From CAYJLA01 sp964371305 (GTDB lineage Bacteria; Bacillota_I; Bacilli_A; RFN20; CAG-826), in NCBI GenBank assembly GCA_964371305.1, contig CAYJLA010000004.1, positions 1 to 64,000 of the forward strand: 64,000 bases of DNA, in the 5' to 3' direction. The notes below the pieces were generated by a model. The model was not told where the DNA came from. It saw nothing but the letters and a program-made list of their open reading frames with translations, and made no database searches. Both the position numbers and the translations under genes were made by a program. This document shows, in pieces, positions 27,290-37,192 of this stretch; position 1 is the first letter of the stretch, and every line of letters begins with the position of its first letter.

Positions 27290-28612
27290 ATGAATTCGTT
27301 TAAAAACCACTTACACAAGCATTTCGAAAAAGAAATAGTAGATAATCTATGCGATTCTTTTTATGCAAAACCTCTTAATGGCGTAATAATTAATACAAAT
27401 AAAATTTCTAGCAAGAAGTTTCTAGAATTTTTTCCTGATGTTGTTAAACATGAAATTATTCCAAATGCATTTTTGTACGAAAAAGAGAAATATCAGCTAG
27501 GAAAGCACGTATTTTTTGACATCGGTCTTTATTATTTACAAGAACCAAGTGCGATGTTAGTTAGTTATTTATTCAACATAAAACAAGACGACATTGTATT
27601 GGATTTATGTGCTGCGCCAGGAGGAAAAACATTTCAAGCGTCTTTAAAAGCAAGCAAAGGCATTGTATATGCCAATGATATTTCATATAAAAGAGCACTG
27701 GTGTTAAAAGATAATATTGAAAGAAATGGACTAGAAAACGTGATTGTAACATGCAATGATTATTCCACCATTTATACCAATTATTTGAATTATTTTGATA
27801 AGATTATTTTAGATGCACCTTGCAGCGGTTCTGGAATGTTTCGAAAAAATGAAGAAATATTAAATGAATGGTCCGAAAATAAAGTGGCCAAATGTAGTCA
27901 AATTCAAAATGATTTATTTGATATAGCAGTCAAAATGCTTAAGCCTGGTGGGCAAATCATGTATTCCACTTGTTCATATTCTTACGAAGAAAATGAAGAG
28001 ATCGTAATAAATGCAATAAGAAAACATGACCTAGTTCCTGTTAAATTAAATGATCATAAATCATTTTATCACCATAAAAACCTAAAAGAAGGAATACATC
28101 TATTACCAAATCTTTATGCAGGAGAAGGTCACTTTATTTGTTGTTTAATGAAGAAAAATGATTTAAATATGCCCACATATAAAGTTAATAACAGCAAAAT
28201 AAACAATGAATTTTATCATAATGATATTGTAAAAACATTTGGTCACGAAAATAGGAATCTAATTCAGATAAGTTCAATTATATATTCGTTACCATACAAA
28301 TGTAAGATTGATAAACTAAATGTCTTATCTGCAGGCGTAGCAGTATGTAAAGAAAAGTCGAAAGGCATATTCGTTCCGTCACATCATCTTGCACTTTCCT
28401 ATAACGACAATATAAACATAATTTCAATAAATAAGGAACAACTCATTAAATATATTAACGGCGAAACATTGGATTATAAAATTGAAAATGGTTATTATAT
28501 TTTAAAATATTTATCATTTAATGTTGGTTTTGTAAAATGCACGAGTAATGTATTAAAAAACCACTACCCTAAATATTTAAGAAAAAAATTAATTATAAAT
28601 ACTGTCATCTAA
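27290..28612 (+). CDS. RsmF/NOL1-type rRNA (cytosine-C5) methyltransferase
   Basis: 440 aa. The SAM pocket is LDLCAAPGGKTFQA (about residues 104-117). The catalytic pair of cysteines lies in LDAPCSGSGMFR and YSTCSY. A C-terminal extension of about 150 residues with a PUA-like second part is typical of RsmF and related Gram-positive enzymes. It would methylate a cytosine in 16S rRNA; the exact position is not deducible. Lone plus-strand gene with a leaderless-type promoter. Its 3' end overlaps the convergent plsC gene by 24 nt. Confidence 0.88.
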   Translation: MNSFKNHLHKHFEKEIVDNLCDSFYAKPLNGVIINTNKISSKKFLEFFPDVVKHEIIPNAFLYEKEKYQLGKHVFFDIGLYYLQEPSAMLVSYLFNIKQDDIVLDLCAAPGGKTFQASLKASKGIVYANDISYKRALVLKDNIERNGLENVIVTCNDYSTIYTNYLNYFDKIILDAPCSGSGMFRKNEEILNEWSENKVAKCSQIQNDLFDIAVKMLKPGGQIMYSTCSYSYEENEEIVINAIRKHDLVPVKLNDHKSFYHHKNLKEGIHLLPNLYAGEGHFICCLMKKNDLNMPTYKVNNSKINNEFYHNDIVKTFGHENRNLIQISSIIYSLPYKCKIDKLNVLSAGVAVCKEKSKGIFVPSHHLALSYNDNINIISINKEQLIKYINGETLDYKIENGYYILKYLSFNVGFVKCTSNVLKNHYPKYLRKKLIINTVI

Positions 28613-29335
28613 TTTTTTAAATTCAAGTACTTGCTCTTGCATTATTGGTTGAACCATATTTGAAATATCGGAAGTAGAAAGTTCTTTTATCTCATCATAT
28701 TTCAAAGGAGGATTAACTTTCACGGAGACAACATATTGTTTCAAACTTATGTTTGGTTTTAATGTTCTAAATGCACCAAATGATGACCAATATACAATAT
28801 CGCTTTTTGCCCAATGAGCTATTTTAAAGCTGCCAGCATGAAATTCATTTAATATACCATCTACATTTCTTGCTCTAGTTCCTTCTGGAAAAATCATGCA
28901 GCTATATTCATTTTTTGCTAGTTGATCTGCAATCGCTCTAAATGTTCGTATTTGAGACTTAACGTCATCTCTATCAATGAAATAACCCTCAAGTATTTTT
29001 ACAACTCTATTTACAAACATTAATTTTTTTGCTTCAATTTTAGCTACAAATGTTAATGGTTTAGGACTTAAAGCAACTGCAATTATAGCGTCTAAGTTTG
29101 ATGTATGGTTACCTACAATCAAAGAAGCTTTTTCGACATTTAAAAATTCAACGCCTTCGCTGCGAAAGTCAATTCTCAAAACTTTAACTAATTTTAAAAC
29201 TAAATCTCTAACTTTATTATATCTTAATTCGAATGGGTATTTTTTTGGATTAAGAGAGTAACGTAACATCCATGCAAAATAACACCATATTAATCTTGGT
29301 ACAAATAATAAAACAACTCTAAAATATCTTTTCAT
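28589..29335 (-). CDS. plsC: 1-acyl-glycerol-3-phosphate acyltransferase (PlsC)
   Basis: 248 aa. It has an N-terminal hydrophobic segment, then the acyltransferase motifs NHTSNLDA (HX4D, about residues 77-84), a block with YFIDRDD, FPEGTRAR (about 148-155) and a following proline-containing strand. It makes phosphatidic acid from lysophosphatidic acid at the membrane. A TATAAT that overlaps the stop of the upstream SSB-like gene ends 6 nt before ATG, and no ribosome site is present, so a separate leaderless transcript is likely. Confidence 0.9.
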   Translation of the reverse strand: MKRYFRVVLLFVPRLIWCYFAWMLRYSLNPKKYPFELRYNKVRDLVLKLVKVLRIDFRSEGVEFLNVEKASLIVGNHTSNLDAIIAVALSPKPLTFVAKIEAKKLMFVNRVVKILEGYFIDRDDVKSQIRTFRAIADQLAKNEYSCMIFPEGTRARNVDGILNEFHAGSFKIAHWAKSDIVYWSSFGAFRTLKPNISLKQYVVSVKVNPPLKYDEIKELSTSDISNMVQPIMQEQVLEFKKLDDSIYN

Positions 29336-29341
29336 AAAAGT

Positions 29342-29347
29342 ATTATA
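29342..29347 (-). promoter_or_regulatory. -10 box six nt before ATG (plsC)
   Basis: A perfect TATAAT on the minus strand, ending 6 nt before the ATG at 29333-29335. It contains the stop codon of the upstream SSB-like gene. Confidence 0.5.
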
Positions 29348-29624
29348 ACTGATTCAAGTGTAAATTTCCTAAATATTCAATTATTTCTGCAACGATAACG
29401 TAACCAGTTACTGGATGGTTTTCTAATCTTCCCTTAATAATTACTAAAGTGTCATTATTTATTTTCATAAATTTGTTCTTTTTATCTTTTGAAAAATGCG
29501 TAACAGGGTGTCTAAATGTTTTTTGTAAATTTGAAGCGTGATTAAATTCATCTACTTCAACATAGCGTGTTGTTTCATCGATTGCCTCAACCAATCTTCC
29601 TGTTAAATAAATATGTGAATGCAT
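29343..29624 (-). CDS. Short single-stranded DNA-binding-like OB-fold protein
   Basis: 93 aa. It resembles a trimmed SSB. An IYLTGRLVEAI strand opens the protein, and NDTLVIIKGRLEN...GYVIVAEIIEYL closes it, matching the SSB pattern (gxLaxvxGrl...v.AesvqfL). The acidic C-terminal tail of true SSBs is absent. The core is about 10-15 residues shorter than usual, so this may be a second, specialised SSB or a PriB-like protein. AGGAG lies 7 nt before ATG; the pulA stop lies 36 nt upstream. Confidence 0.55.
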   Translation of the reverse strand: MHSHIYLTGRLVEAIDETTRYVEVDEFNHASNLQKTFRHPVTHFSKDKKNKFMKINNDTLVIIKGRLENHPVTGYVIVAEIIEYLGNLHLNQL

Positions 29625-29660
29625 ATTAAATCTCCTATTCCTAATATTAGATTAATGTAT

Positions 29661-31820
29661 TTATTTTCTATCAGTGGACTTTTTTATAAATACATTAAGA
29701 CTTCTTGCTGTTAACATAGCATTTTTAATAAGTGATTGTGCTTCATATACGCAACCGGTATTTGAAAAATAATGATGATAATAATCATCCAATGAATAGT
29801 ATGATGTATTATCGCTTGGGTTTATAAAAATCACTACTTCTTTAATTTCTCTATTATTTTTGGATAGATGCAGTTTTATTACAATTCCGCCATCTCCTAA
29901 ATCTTCCATGTCCATCATTTGTTCATAATCATTTAAATCTAGAGATAGCGCTTCAGTAAATTCTTTTCTAAGGGCAGTTAAACACTTGAAGTAATTCACC
30001 ATTTCTTTTCTTTCTTCAACTAGTGAATAATTCATCATATTGAATTTGTCGCCTTTATTGTATGTATTATCTTCGCCATTTTTAGATAATCCTACCTCTT
30101 GACCCATATGGAAAAACGGTATGCCAAGAGCCATCATTACAATAGCGTTAGATAATTTAACGTATTCTAATTTTGTATTTAAATCTAAGTTTTTATGGAC
30201 TCCGTTAATTTTATCAAACAACGTCCCGTTGTCATGGCACTCTACATAATTAATAGATTGATTGAATGACAAAAACTTTTTTCTTTTTATCAAATCAAAT
30301 GAACTACCTGCCATTAAAAATTTACAATCCTGATATAAACTAGGTTTTCCAGTGCCATATCCAGGTGTGACAGTATCATTTCCATATGTTGGTCCTTTTA
30401 TTGTATCTCTAAACATGTCGTTAAAAAATGCAATATTAGGCATTTGCATTGCGTCATCATGATTTGCAAGTAAATGGGGCTCGATATCACCGGACATGTT
30501 CCACCCTTCACCATATATTATAAAATATGGGTTTATTTTTTTACATTCTAAATAAACTTGATTAATTACATTAATGTGAATCATGCCCATCAAATCAAAT
30601 CTGAATCCATCTAAATGATATTGTTTTGCCCAAAATTTACATGCATCTATGATAAGTTTTGCAGCCATTTTTCTTTCGCTAGCAAAATCATTACCGCAAC
30701 CACTTACATTTGTAGTTTTCCCATTTTCTCTTCTTCTAAAGAAATAGTTAGGAACAACTTTGTTTAACGATACGTAATCAGATTCATAAACATGATTATA
30801 AACAACATCCATCACGATTCTAATTCCGTCGCTATGATATTCACTAACGAGTTCTATTAAATCAGTTATTCTAGATATTGGATCTTGTAAGTTACTTGCA
30901 TAACTGCCCTCTACACAAAAATACTGATCAGGATCATATCCCCAATTATATCCGCTTGATGGATTATCTTCATCAACAGTTTTGTAATCATATATAGGAA
31001 GAAGTTGTAAATGAGTTATACCAAGAGAATTGATATAATCTCTACCAACTGGATAACCAGTTTTTGTTGTAGCACCTTTTTGAGTTAAACCTTTAAAAGT
31101 ACCTTTGTGAACAATAGTCGTATTAGGATCGATAGTTAAATCTCTAACATGTCCTTCATAAATAATAGCATCACTATACGATCTAAAAGTTGGTAACTTA
31201 TCATCGTTCATTTCAATTTTAAGTGCATCAAAGTTGATTATTACGGACTGTTTACCATTAGTAGTACTTCCTTTCCCGTATGGATCAGTGGTTTCTACTG
31301 TAATGTTAGAATTAGTAACTAAATATGTGTATTTTTGATTAACTAGGTCGCTTTGTACCTTTACACAATACACTCCGTTTTCTTCTCGCGTCATTGGGTA
31401 AATTACAAAGCTTTTTTCATCATCTTGAAAAAGTTTTAGTTCAACAGAACTAGCAATTGGGGCCCACACTTTAAATGTTGTGAAATCCTTATTATAAATA
31501 TAACCTAAATCATCTCCATCATAATAAAAATTATCATCGAAATTATCAAAAAACACCGCATCATTCATATATAGTGGTACTAATCCAAAATTACTAGCTA
31601 CAACATAATATGTATAGCCAAATTGAATGCCGCCTTCTACTTTAAATTCGATATGAGACATATAATTCATAGAAGTATATTTAACTACTTCAAGCGGTAA
31701 CCTTTCATCTTTACCTTTTAATAAGTAAAAACTTACATCTTCCTTTGGTAAAGTTGAAAATATGATCATCTTTATAGTATCCATTGACACTAGTTTTGCA
31801 TTTATAAATGAATCTTTCAT
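29661..31820 (-). CDS. pulA: Type I pullulanase
   Basis: 719 aa. An N-terminal carbohydrate-binding/E-set region (DFTTFKVWAPIASSVELKLF) precedes a GH13 barrel with the type I pullulanase mark YNWGYDP, DVVYNHV (region I), DGFRFDLMG (region II, nucleophile Asp), GEGWNM (region III, acid Glu) and YVECHDNGTL (region IV). It cuts alpha-1,6 branches in limit dextrins or glycogen. No signal peptide, so it acts in the cytoplasm. Its ATG overlaps the acpS TGA stop. With malQ in this window and two starch-binding surface proteins, it suggests alpha-glucan use. Confidence 0.95.
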   Translation of the reverse strand: MKDSFINAKLVSMDTIKMIIFSTLPKEDVSFYLLKGKDERLPLEVVKYTSMNYMSHIEFKVEGGIQFGYTYYVVASNFGLVPLYMNDAVFFDNFDDNFYYDGDDLGYIYNKDFTTFKVWAPIASSVELKLFQDDEKSFVIYPMTREENGVYCVKVQSDLVNQKYTYLVTNSNITVETTDPYGKGSTTNGKQSVIINFDALKIEMNDDKLPTFRSYSDAIIYEGHVRDLTIDPNTTIVHKGTFKGLTQKGATTKTGYPVGRDYINSLGITHLQLLPIYDYKTVDEDNPSSGYNWGYDPDQYFCVEGSYASNLQDPISRITDLIELVSEYHSDGIRIVMDVVYNHVYESDYVSLNKVVPNYFFRRRENGKTTNVSGCGNDFASERKMAAKLIIDACKFWAKQYHLDGFRFDLMGMIHINVINQVYLECKKINPYFIIYGEGWNMSGDIEPHLLANHDDAMQMPNIAFFNDMFRDTIKGPTYGNDTVTPGYGTGKPSLYQDCKFLMAGSSFDLIKRKKFLSFNQSINYVECHDNGTLFDKINGVHKNLDLNTKLEYVKLSNAIVMMALGIPFFHMGQEVGLSKNGEDNTYNKGDKFNMMNYSLVEERKEMVNYFKCLTALRKEFTEALSLDLNDYEQMMDMEDLGDGGIVIKLHLSKNNREIKEVVIFINPSDNTSYYSLDDYYHHYFSNTGCVYEAQSLIKNAMLTARSLNVFIKKSTDRK

Positions 31821-32131
31821 AAAATTACAATCGCGATTGCGATTCCTCCATCATGTGATATTGAAACATCATATTTATTTCCCTCAAAATAAAGCTCAGG
31901 AGCTCCATTTAAATCATATAAAACTTCTATTTTATTTAATTTATAATCAAGTATTGATGTTTTTTTTGCTTTTATAAAGGCTTCTTTTGCAGCCAATCTA
32001 CCGGCTATAAAACTATCTTTATCGACACTAGAATTATGTAATTCAATTTCCTTTTCAGACAATATTTTTTCAATATGTTTTTTAAAAGGTGCTACTCGAT
32101 TTAAACTAACTATATCTATTCCTACAGACAT
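31817..32131 (-). CDS. acpS: Holo-[acyl-carrier-protein] synthase
   Basis: 104 aa from the ATG 1 nt after the ftsK TAG stop; this gives the usual SVGIDIVSLNRV start (an upstream ATG inside ftsK would add 12 residues). Motifs: GIDIV with the metal-binding Asp, and GRLAAKEAFIKA with the catalytic Glu-Lys region. It moves 4'-phosphopantetheine from CoA to acyl carrier protein. Translation is coupled to ftsK upstream and pulA downstream. Confidence 0.93.
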   Translation of the reverse strand: MSVGIDIVSLNRVAPFKKHIEKILSEKEIELHNSSVDKDSFIAGRLAAKEAFIKAKKTSILDYKLNKIEVLYDLNGAPELYFEGNKYDVSISHDGGIAIAIVIL

Positions 32132-32132
32132 A

Positions 32133-34847
32133 CTACATACCATATCCACTATTTGGATCATCTTCACCTAAATTATTTGGATCAAAGAATCCGGATGATG
32201 AATTATTAATTAAGACTCGACATCCTTGTGATGTTCCTTCTCTTTCAACCAACCCTTCTTCTACTAGTTTGTTAAATAAAATACCAGCTCTATTAAATCC
32301 AACAGCATAACTTCTTTGGATTTTTGATATAGAAATAAATTTCATTGAACGAATCTCACTTTTAATATGTTCGTATAACATTGCATCGCTTTGTGCTTTC
32401 ATTTCAAATTTATTTAATGTTGGTTTACTTTCAGAAATAGTATCCTTAGGTGGTTCTAAATTTGCCCAATAAGGATCAAACTCTGCCATTTGTTGTTCAC
32501 AAATAAAGTTTGTAACTCTATCAATTTCTTTTGTTGATACATAACAAGCTTGTAAACGATGTATTCCTGATCTAAATGTAGCACTACAATCTACAAGCAT
32601 ATCACCTTGTCCAATAAGTTTTTCAGCACCAGTCGTATTTAAAACATTGACCGAATCAGCTGTTGAAGATACACTAAAACAAACTCTAGTTGAAAGATTT
32701 GTTTTAATTGCACTATCAAGTATTTTAGCAACAGGCTTTTGAGTAGCTAAAATCAAGTGAATACCAACACTTCTTGCACGAGCGCCTAAAGATGTAAGTG
32801 GTTCATTAATTGATTTGTTTTGCGCTAACAGTTCACCAAATTCATCGACTATAACAATATAGTATGGCATAGGTGGTTCGCCTTTTTCTGTTTGTAATTG
32901 ATTATATTCACCGATGTCTCTACGTCTAGCCTTTTCAAAAATGATACTTCTTTCATCCATTTCTCGGACTAATTTATCTAAGCACATTTTAGCTGGTTGA
33001 GCTTCCTTAATGATAGGAGTTAACAAATGCGGTATTTGACTATAAAGTGAAAATTCAACACGTTTTGGATCAACTAAAACGATTTTTAATTCATCAGGAC
33101 GCCAATTCATCAATAATGACATAACTATATTATGTAAATAAATGGATTTACCCGATCCTGATCCACCAGCGATTAATAGATGAGGGAATTTGTTAAATGG
33201 ACCGTAATGGAAATTACCAGAGATGTCCTTGCCGAATGGAATTAACATTTTCTTATTTGAGTCATTTGGACAATTTTCAATTGTTTCTTTAAATCCAACA
33301 GTAATACTTTTTTCATTTTGTATTTCCAAACCTGAACAATCTTTACCATAAATTACAGGCGTAAAATTAATTTTTGCACCGTTTAAAGAAATAGCGATAT
33401 CATTTAAATATTTATTTATATCATTGATTGAAAATCCAGGTCTCGCCTGTATTTCAAACCTTGTAACAGAAGGGCCAATAACATAATTTATAACATCGAT
33501 TGCAAGACCGAATGAGGCGAAAACATTTTCTAAAGTCTTCCATCTTGTCTTACATGAACTATTATTAATTGCATAACTATCACCTAATTCATAAGTTTCT
33601 AAAAGGTTTTTTGAAGGAAGAACATACTTATTTTTTGTTAACTTTTTAGGTTTAGGTTCAACTACAGGAGCGTTTTCGACTTTATTCTCTACAATTTTAG
33701 GTTGTTCAAATTTTATAGTAGGTTTTTGTATAATTTCAACTTTTTCTTCAGGCACAATTTGTTGGTTAGAATAATCTCTTACGTCTTCTACTCTTGATTC
33801 AATGACCTTTTCCTTAAAAATTACATTCGTTTTTTGAATTATCGGTGTTTCCTCTTTAATTATCACTTCTTCTTTTATTTGTGGAGTTGGTTCAATTATA
33901 TTGTTATTTAATGATGCTTTTTTCACTTCATGAGTACTTAAATGTTCTTCAACTTCTTCTTCCCTCGTATGTATTAACTTAGCTTGATTGGTTAAAGATG
34001 CACGTTGAAGAGATTGGTCAGAGACATTCTTCTTCGAATTATCAACAAAGTAGTATAAATTTTTAGAAGTGCTTACAACATCTTTTTCATTGTCAGTTAA
34101 TGGTACTTCTTTATAAATAGGTTCAGATTCGATAACTTGCTTTTTAGCAAACACTTGACGTTCATTTCTACTTAATCGAGATTGACTACTTTCATTTTTG
34201 CCATTATCTATTGTAGCAAAAACTGAATCTTGCTCTAGTTCATCTTCGACTTGCTTAGGTGTTTTCCTACTTCTTGTTCCACCAATTAGTGCTTTAATAG
34301 GAGATATTGCAACAAAAACAAACCCAATCACAGTTATAGAAATACCAACCACTATTGCAACAATTGGAGTAAATACTGTGTTAAGCAAACCTGTGAGCAT
34401 ATAACCAATATATCCGCCAGCTAAAGGATTATAACGGAATATGTCAACTGCTAAGTAGTTAATAAAATCTTTCTTAATAAAAACAGTTGAAAATCCATCG
34501 ATATATTCATTGTTAAATGAAGAAATTGTTAAAGCGGTTACTTCGTTTTGATATAAATACCAAGTAGTAAATATCAAAGATCCAAAAATCATTAACATCG
34601 CACCAATACGCGCTAAAATATGTTTCTTTTGTATTTTATCTTTAAATATAAAAAATGAACCAATGGCAATCATGACAGGATAAATAACCCAATAACCAAT
34701 GACTCCAAATAAAAATGTAATCGCAGTTGTGATTGATTGCGATACATAACCAAGATTTATCATACCCATAACCGAGCATAAAATTAAAAATATTCCAAGG
34801 TTTATGTGTTTATATTGTTTTAATTTTTGTGAGCCCGTCGTTTTCAT
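32133..34847 (-). CDS. ftsK: DNA translocase FtsK/SpoIIIE
   Basis: 904 aa from ATG at 34845-34847; a TTG 39 nt upstream is less likely because AAAGG precedes this ATG. Four membrane helices (residues 15 to about 170) are followed by a Glu/Lys-rich linker with low complexity, then a RecA-like motor with Walker A GGSGSGKS and Walker B IVIVDEFGEL, and a C-terminal winged-helix gamma domain (ISKIQRSYAVGFNRAGILFNKL). It pumps chromosome termini during division. It follows RNase J as spoIIIE does near rnjB in Bacillus. A perfect 20-bp palindrome lies just upstream of the start. Confidence 0.95.
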   Translation of the reverse strand: MKTTGSQKLKQYKHINLGIFLILCSVMGMINLGYVSQSITTAITFLFGVIGYWVIYPVMIAIGSFFIFKDKIQKKHILARIGAMLMIFGSLIFTTWYLYQNEVTALTISSFNNEYIDGFSTVFIKKDFINYLAVDIFRYNPLAGGYIGYMLTGLLNTVFTPIVAIVVGISITVIGFVFVAISPIKALIGGTRSRKTPKQVEDELEQDSVFATIDNGKNESSQSRLSRNERQVFAKKQVIESEPIYKEVPLTDNEKDVVSTSKNLYYFVDNSKKNVSDQSLQRASLTNQAKLIHTREEEVEEHLSTHEVKKASLNNNIIEPTPQIKEEVIIKEETPIIQKTNVIFKEKVIESRVEDVRDYSNQQIVPEEKVEIIQKPTIKFEQPKIVENKVENAPVVEPKPKKLTKNKYVLPSKNLLETYELGDSYAINNSSCKTRWKTLENVFASFGLAIDVINYVIGPSVTRFEIQARPGFSINDINKYLNDIAISLNGAKINFTPVIYGKDCSGLEIQNEKSITVGFKETIENCPNDSNKKMLIPFGKDISGNFHYGPFNKFPHLLIAGGSGSGKSIYLHNIVMSLLMNWRPDELKIVLVDPKRVEFSLYSQIPHLLTPIIKEAQPAKMCLDKLVREMDERSIIFEKARRRDIGEYNQLQTEKGEPPMPYYIVIVDEFGELLAQNKSINEPLTSLGARARSVGIHLILATQKPVAKILDSAIKTNLSTRVCFSVSSTADSVNVLNTTGAEKLIGQGDMLVDCSATFRSGIHRLQACYVSTKEIDRVTNFICEQQMAEFDPYWANLEPPKDTISESKPTLNKFEMKAQSDAMLYEHIKSEIRSMKFISISKIQRSYAVGFNRAGILFNKLVEEGLVEREGTSQGCRVLINNSSSGFFDPNNLGEDDPNSGYGM

Positions 34848-34853
34848 ATACGC

Positions 34854-34873
34854 CTTTATTGTATACAATAAAG
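34854..34873. promoter_or_regulatory. Perfect 20-bp palindrome at the ftsK ribosome site
   Basis: CTTTATTGTATACAATAAAG reads the same on both strands and ends 6 nt before the ftsK ATG. As RNA it would form an 8-bp hairpin that partly covers the AAAGG ribosome site; as DNA it could be an operator for a dimeric regulator. It lies 9 nt after the RNase J stop codon (34883-34885). Confidence 0.5.
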
Positions 34874-34882
34874 TTATTAAAA

Positions 34883-36562
34883 TCAATTGACACTTTCAAT
34901 AATTACCATAACAAGTGGCGATTTGCGAACTACTCTTCTTAAGTACTTAAGGCATTTTTCTTGGATGTCTTTTTTCGCTTCTTCAATGTTGTATGAATAG
35001 CTACCAAATTGTTCTTGAACTTCACGAGTAAAAATTGATTGTAACTCACGAACAACACCTTCACGATCTTTTATAATATTGAAACCTTTTATAGTAGTTG
35101 ACACATTAGAAATTATCTTTCTTTTTTGCGAATCTATAACTGCACTTAAAATTACAACACCTTCTCCACCGAGAACTTGTCTATCAATAAGTAAGTTAAC
35201 ACCTTTTTCATTCATACCTTTGCCATCTATTAAAACGTCTCCAACTTTGACTTTATAATCAAAATCATATCTTCCACCTTTTTCATTCAATACAATACTC
35301 ATACCATTTTCTAATAAGAATATTGAATGATGATTAAGGCCAATATTCATATCTATTGCGATTTTTGCATTAGATATAAGTTTTTGATATAACCCTTTTA
35401 TTGGGATGTAATATTTTGGTTTAAAAATTGATAACAACATTTGAATATCTTCTTCACTTGGTTGCATATTTCTCAATTTTTTCTTCGATAAATTCACGAT
35501 TGTTGCATCAGTTTTAAATAATTCATTAAGAGCTTTAGTAGCTAAAACTTCCATTGATAAACTTGGAGGCGCAGCAACTACAAATGTATCATTTGAATTA
35601 AGTGTTATTCTTCTATCATTATTAGTCTTATCCGCTAATGCAAATATTTTATTTTGTAGTTTGACTCCAAAACCAATTAGTAAAATAACAATATCTTGTT
35701 CTCTATATCTATTGATATCTTCCGGTAATCTAAAATAATCTGGATCAATTATTAACTGATTAGCCTTTTGGTATTTTTTAATCATATCTAATGATTCTTG
35801 ATCATAAGGAATGATTTTTCTTTTATGCGCAATTGCTAGTTTAACAATTTCATCTATATTAAATGTGTTGGTTGAATAAATACTAATTATGATTCTTCCA
35901 GATGCTTCTGTCTTAAATACGTCTGCCAACAAAGGAGTTATTTTATGTTTAGGCGCTGTGTAACCCAAATTTTGACATGCAATTGAAGGAATCATCAAAG
36001 CTAATGTAGGCTTTTCAATTAGTTTACTTATTGCGTTATTATCATGCAAATAATTATCACTGCTTGAATAATCGATAATAAAATCGCCACTATATACGAT
36101 GTTTCCACCATCAGTTTCGATAGCGACACCCATGCTTTCAGCGATATTATGGGCTGTATGAAAAAACGTAACTTTTCTATTTTCAATTCTTACACTACAA
36201 CTTGGTTTAACAATGCAGTATTCATACTTCACACCTAGTTTATGGTGTTCAGCAAAACCATCAATCATTGTTTTTGTAACATTGCCGCAGTAAATTGGAG
36301 CTGGTGCGTCTTGATATGCATATACTAAAGCGCCCAATTGATCATCATGACCATGAGTAATAATATACGCTTTTATTCTGTTCTTATTTCTTTTTAAGTA
36401 GTCCATATTAGGTATTATATAATCAATACCTGGGGTAGTTTTATCGGAGTATTTTATACCGCAATCTAAAACATAAATATCGGAATTAACCTCAACAATA
36501 GTTAGGTTTTTGCCATCTTCATCTAGGCCACCTAGCGTTAGAATTCTTACGTTATCTTTCAT
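34883..36562 (-). CDS. Ribonuclease J family protein with altered active site
   Basis: 559 aa from the ATG at 36560-36562, preceded by AAGGAG; an upstream in-frame Met has no such site. Fold: metallo-beta-lactamase, beta-CASP and the RNase J C-terminal domain. The metal motif HxHxDH reads HGHDDQ (70-75), so the last His is Gln; the GDFIID segment keeps its Asp. The usual GDST segment is also missing (LALMIPSIACQNLG). It may be a low-activity RNase J2-type partner of another RNase J; the position next to ftsK/spoIIIE matches rnjB in B. subtilis. It follows the phosphodiesterase gene with 10 nt between stop and start. Confidence 0.85.
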   Translation of the reverse strand: MKDNVRILTLGGLDEDGKNLTIVEVNSDIYVLDCGIKYSDKTTPGIDYIIPNMDYLKRNKNRIKAYIITHGHDDQLGALVYAYQDAPAPIYCGNVTKTMIDGFAEHHKLGVKYEYCIVKPSCSVRIENRKVTFFHTAHNIAESMGVAIETDGGNIVYSGDFIIDYSSSDNYLHDNNAISKLIEKPTLALMIPSIACQNLGYTAPKHKITPLLADVFKTEASGRIIISIYSTNTFNIDEIVKLAIAHKRKIIPYDQESLDMIKKYQKANQLIIDPDYFRLPEDINRYREQDIVILLIGFGVKLQNKIFALADKTNNDRRITLNSNDTFVVAAPPSLSMEVLATKALNELFKTDATIVNLSKKKLRNMQPSEEDIQMLLSIFKPKYYIPIKGLYQKLISNAKIAIDMNIGLNHHSIFLLENGMSIVLNEKGGRYDFDYKVKVGDVLIDGKGMNEKGVNLLIDRQVLGGEGVVILSAVIDSQKRKIISNVSTTIKGFNIIKDREGVVRELQSIFTREVQEQFGSYSYNIEEAKKDIQEKCLKYLRRVVRKSPLVMVIIESVN

Positions 36563-36572
36563 TTTTTTCTCC

Positions 36573-37112
36573 TTATAACTCAATGCTATTAATTAAATCG
36601 GATGAATCTAAATTATATAAACATAAACAATCTTTATCTATTACAATATAGCCTTTTTTTGATTTATTTCTTGGTAAAGAAATAGAACCGGGATTAGCCA
36701 CGATAAACATATTGTTTTTATCAATTTTCGCAACGTGAGTATGACCATGTAAAATGACATCATTTTGAACTAGTTCAAAATCTAAATTATTAACATCATC
36801 TCCATGGAAGAAAATAACCCTTCTATTGCCAACATTCATAACTTTGTAGTTTTGCATTTCTTCACTTAATACAGTTTCATCAACTTTAGAATCGCAATTA
36901 CCTCTAACTATAGTAAGTCTAGGTTTAAGGCTTTTAATTAAATCAACGCATTCTTTTGGATTGTAGGAGTCTAAAATTTCATTGCGTGGTCCATGATATA
37001 AACAATCACCTAAACAAACAATATGAGTTGGATTAACTTCATTAATCACACATAAAACTCTCTTTAAAGCTGCGACATCACCATGAATATCGCTAAAAAC
37101 AAATATTTTCAT
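36573..37112 (-). CDS. YfcE/MJ0936-type metallophosphoesterase
   Basis: 179 aa. The metal ligands are visible in order: FSDIHGD (7-13), LGDCLYHG, RGNCD, FFHGDD and LHGHTHV. These small enzymes hydrolyse phosphodiesters in vitro; physiological substrates are mostly unknown. AGGAG lies 8 nt before ATG. First gene of a long operon continuing through RNase J, ftsK, acpS and pulA. A -10-like TATA stretch precedes it in the AT-rich gap to pnp. Confidence 0.9.
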   Translation of the reverse strand: MKIFVFSDIHGDVAALKRVLCVINEVNPTHIVCLGDCLYHGPRNEILDSYNPKECVDLIKSLKPRLTIVRGNCDSKVDETVLSEEMQNYKVMNVGNRRVIFFHGDDVNNLDFELVQNDVILHGHTHVAKIDKNNMFIVANPGSISLPRNKSKKGYIVIDKDCLCLYNLDSSDLINSIEL

Positions 37113-37192
37113 CTTTTATCTCCTACTACTATTACTATTATAGTGTATATATAAATATAAATAAACTTTAATACACTTTAAATTTACTTTAT

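Noticed and set aside
29661..31820. Secreted pullulanase
   Set aside because: The N-terminus has no signal peptide or lipobox, and the gene is coupled to acpS, so a cytoplasmic enzyme is more likely.
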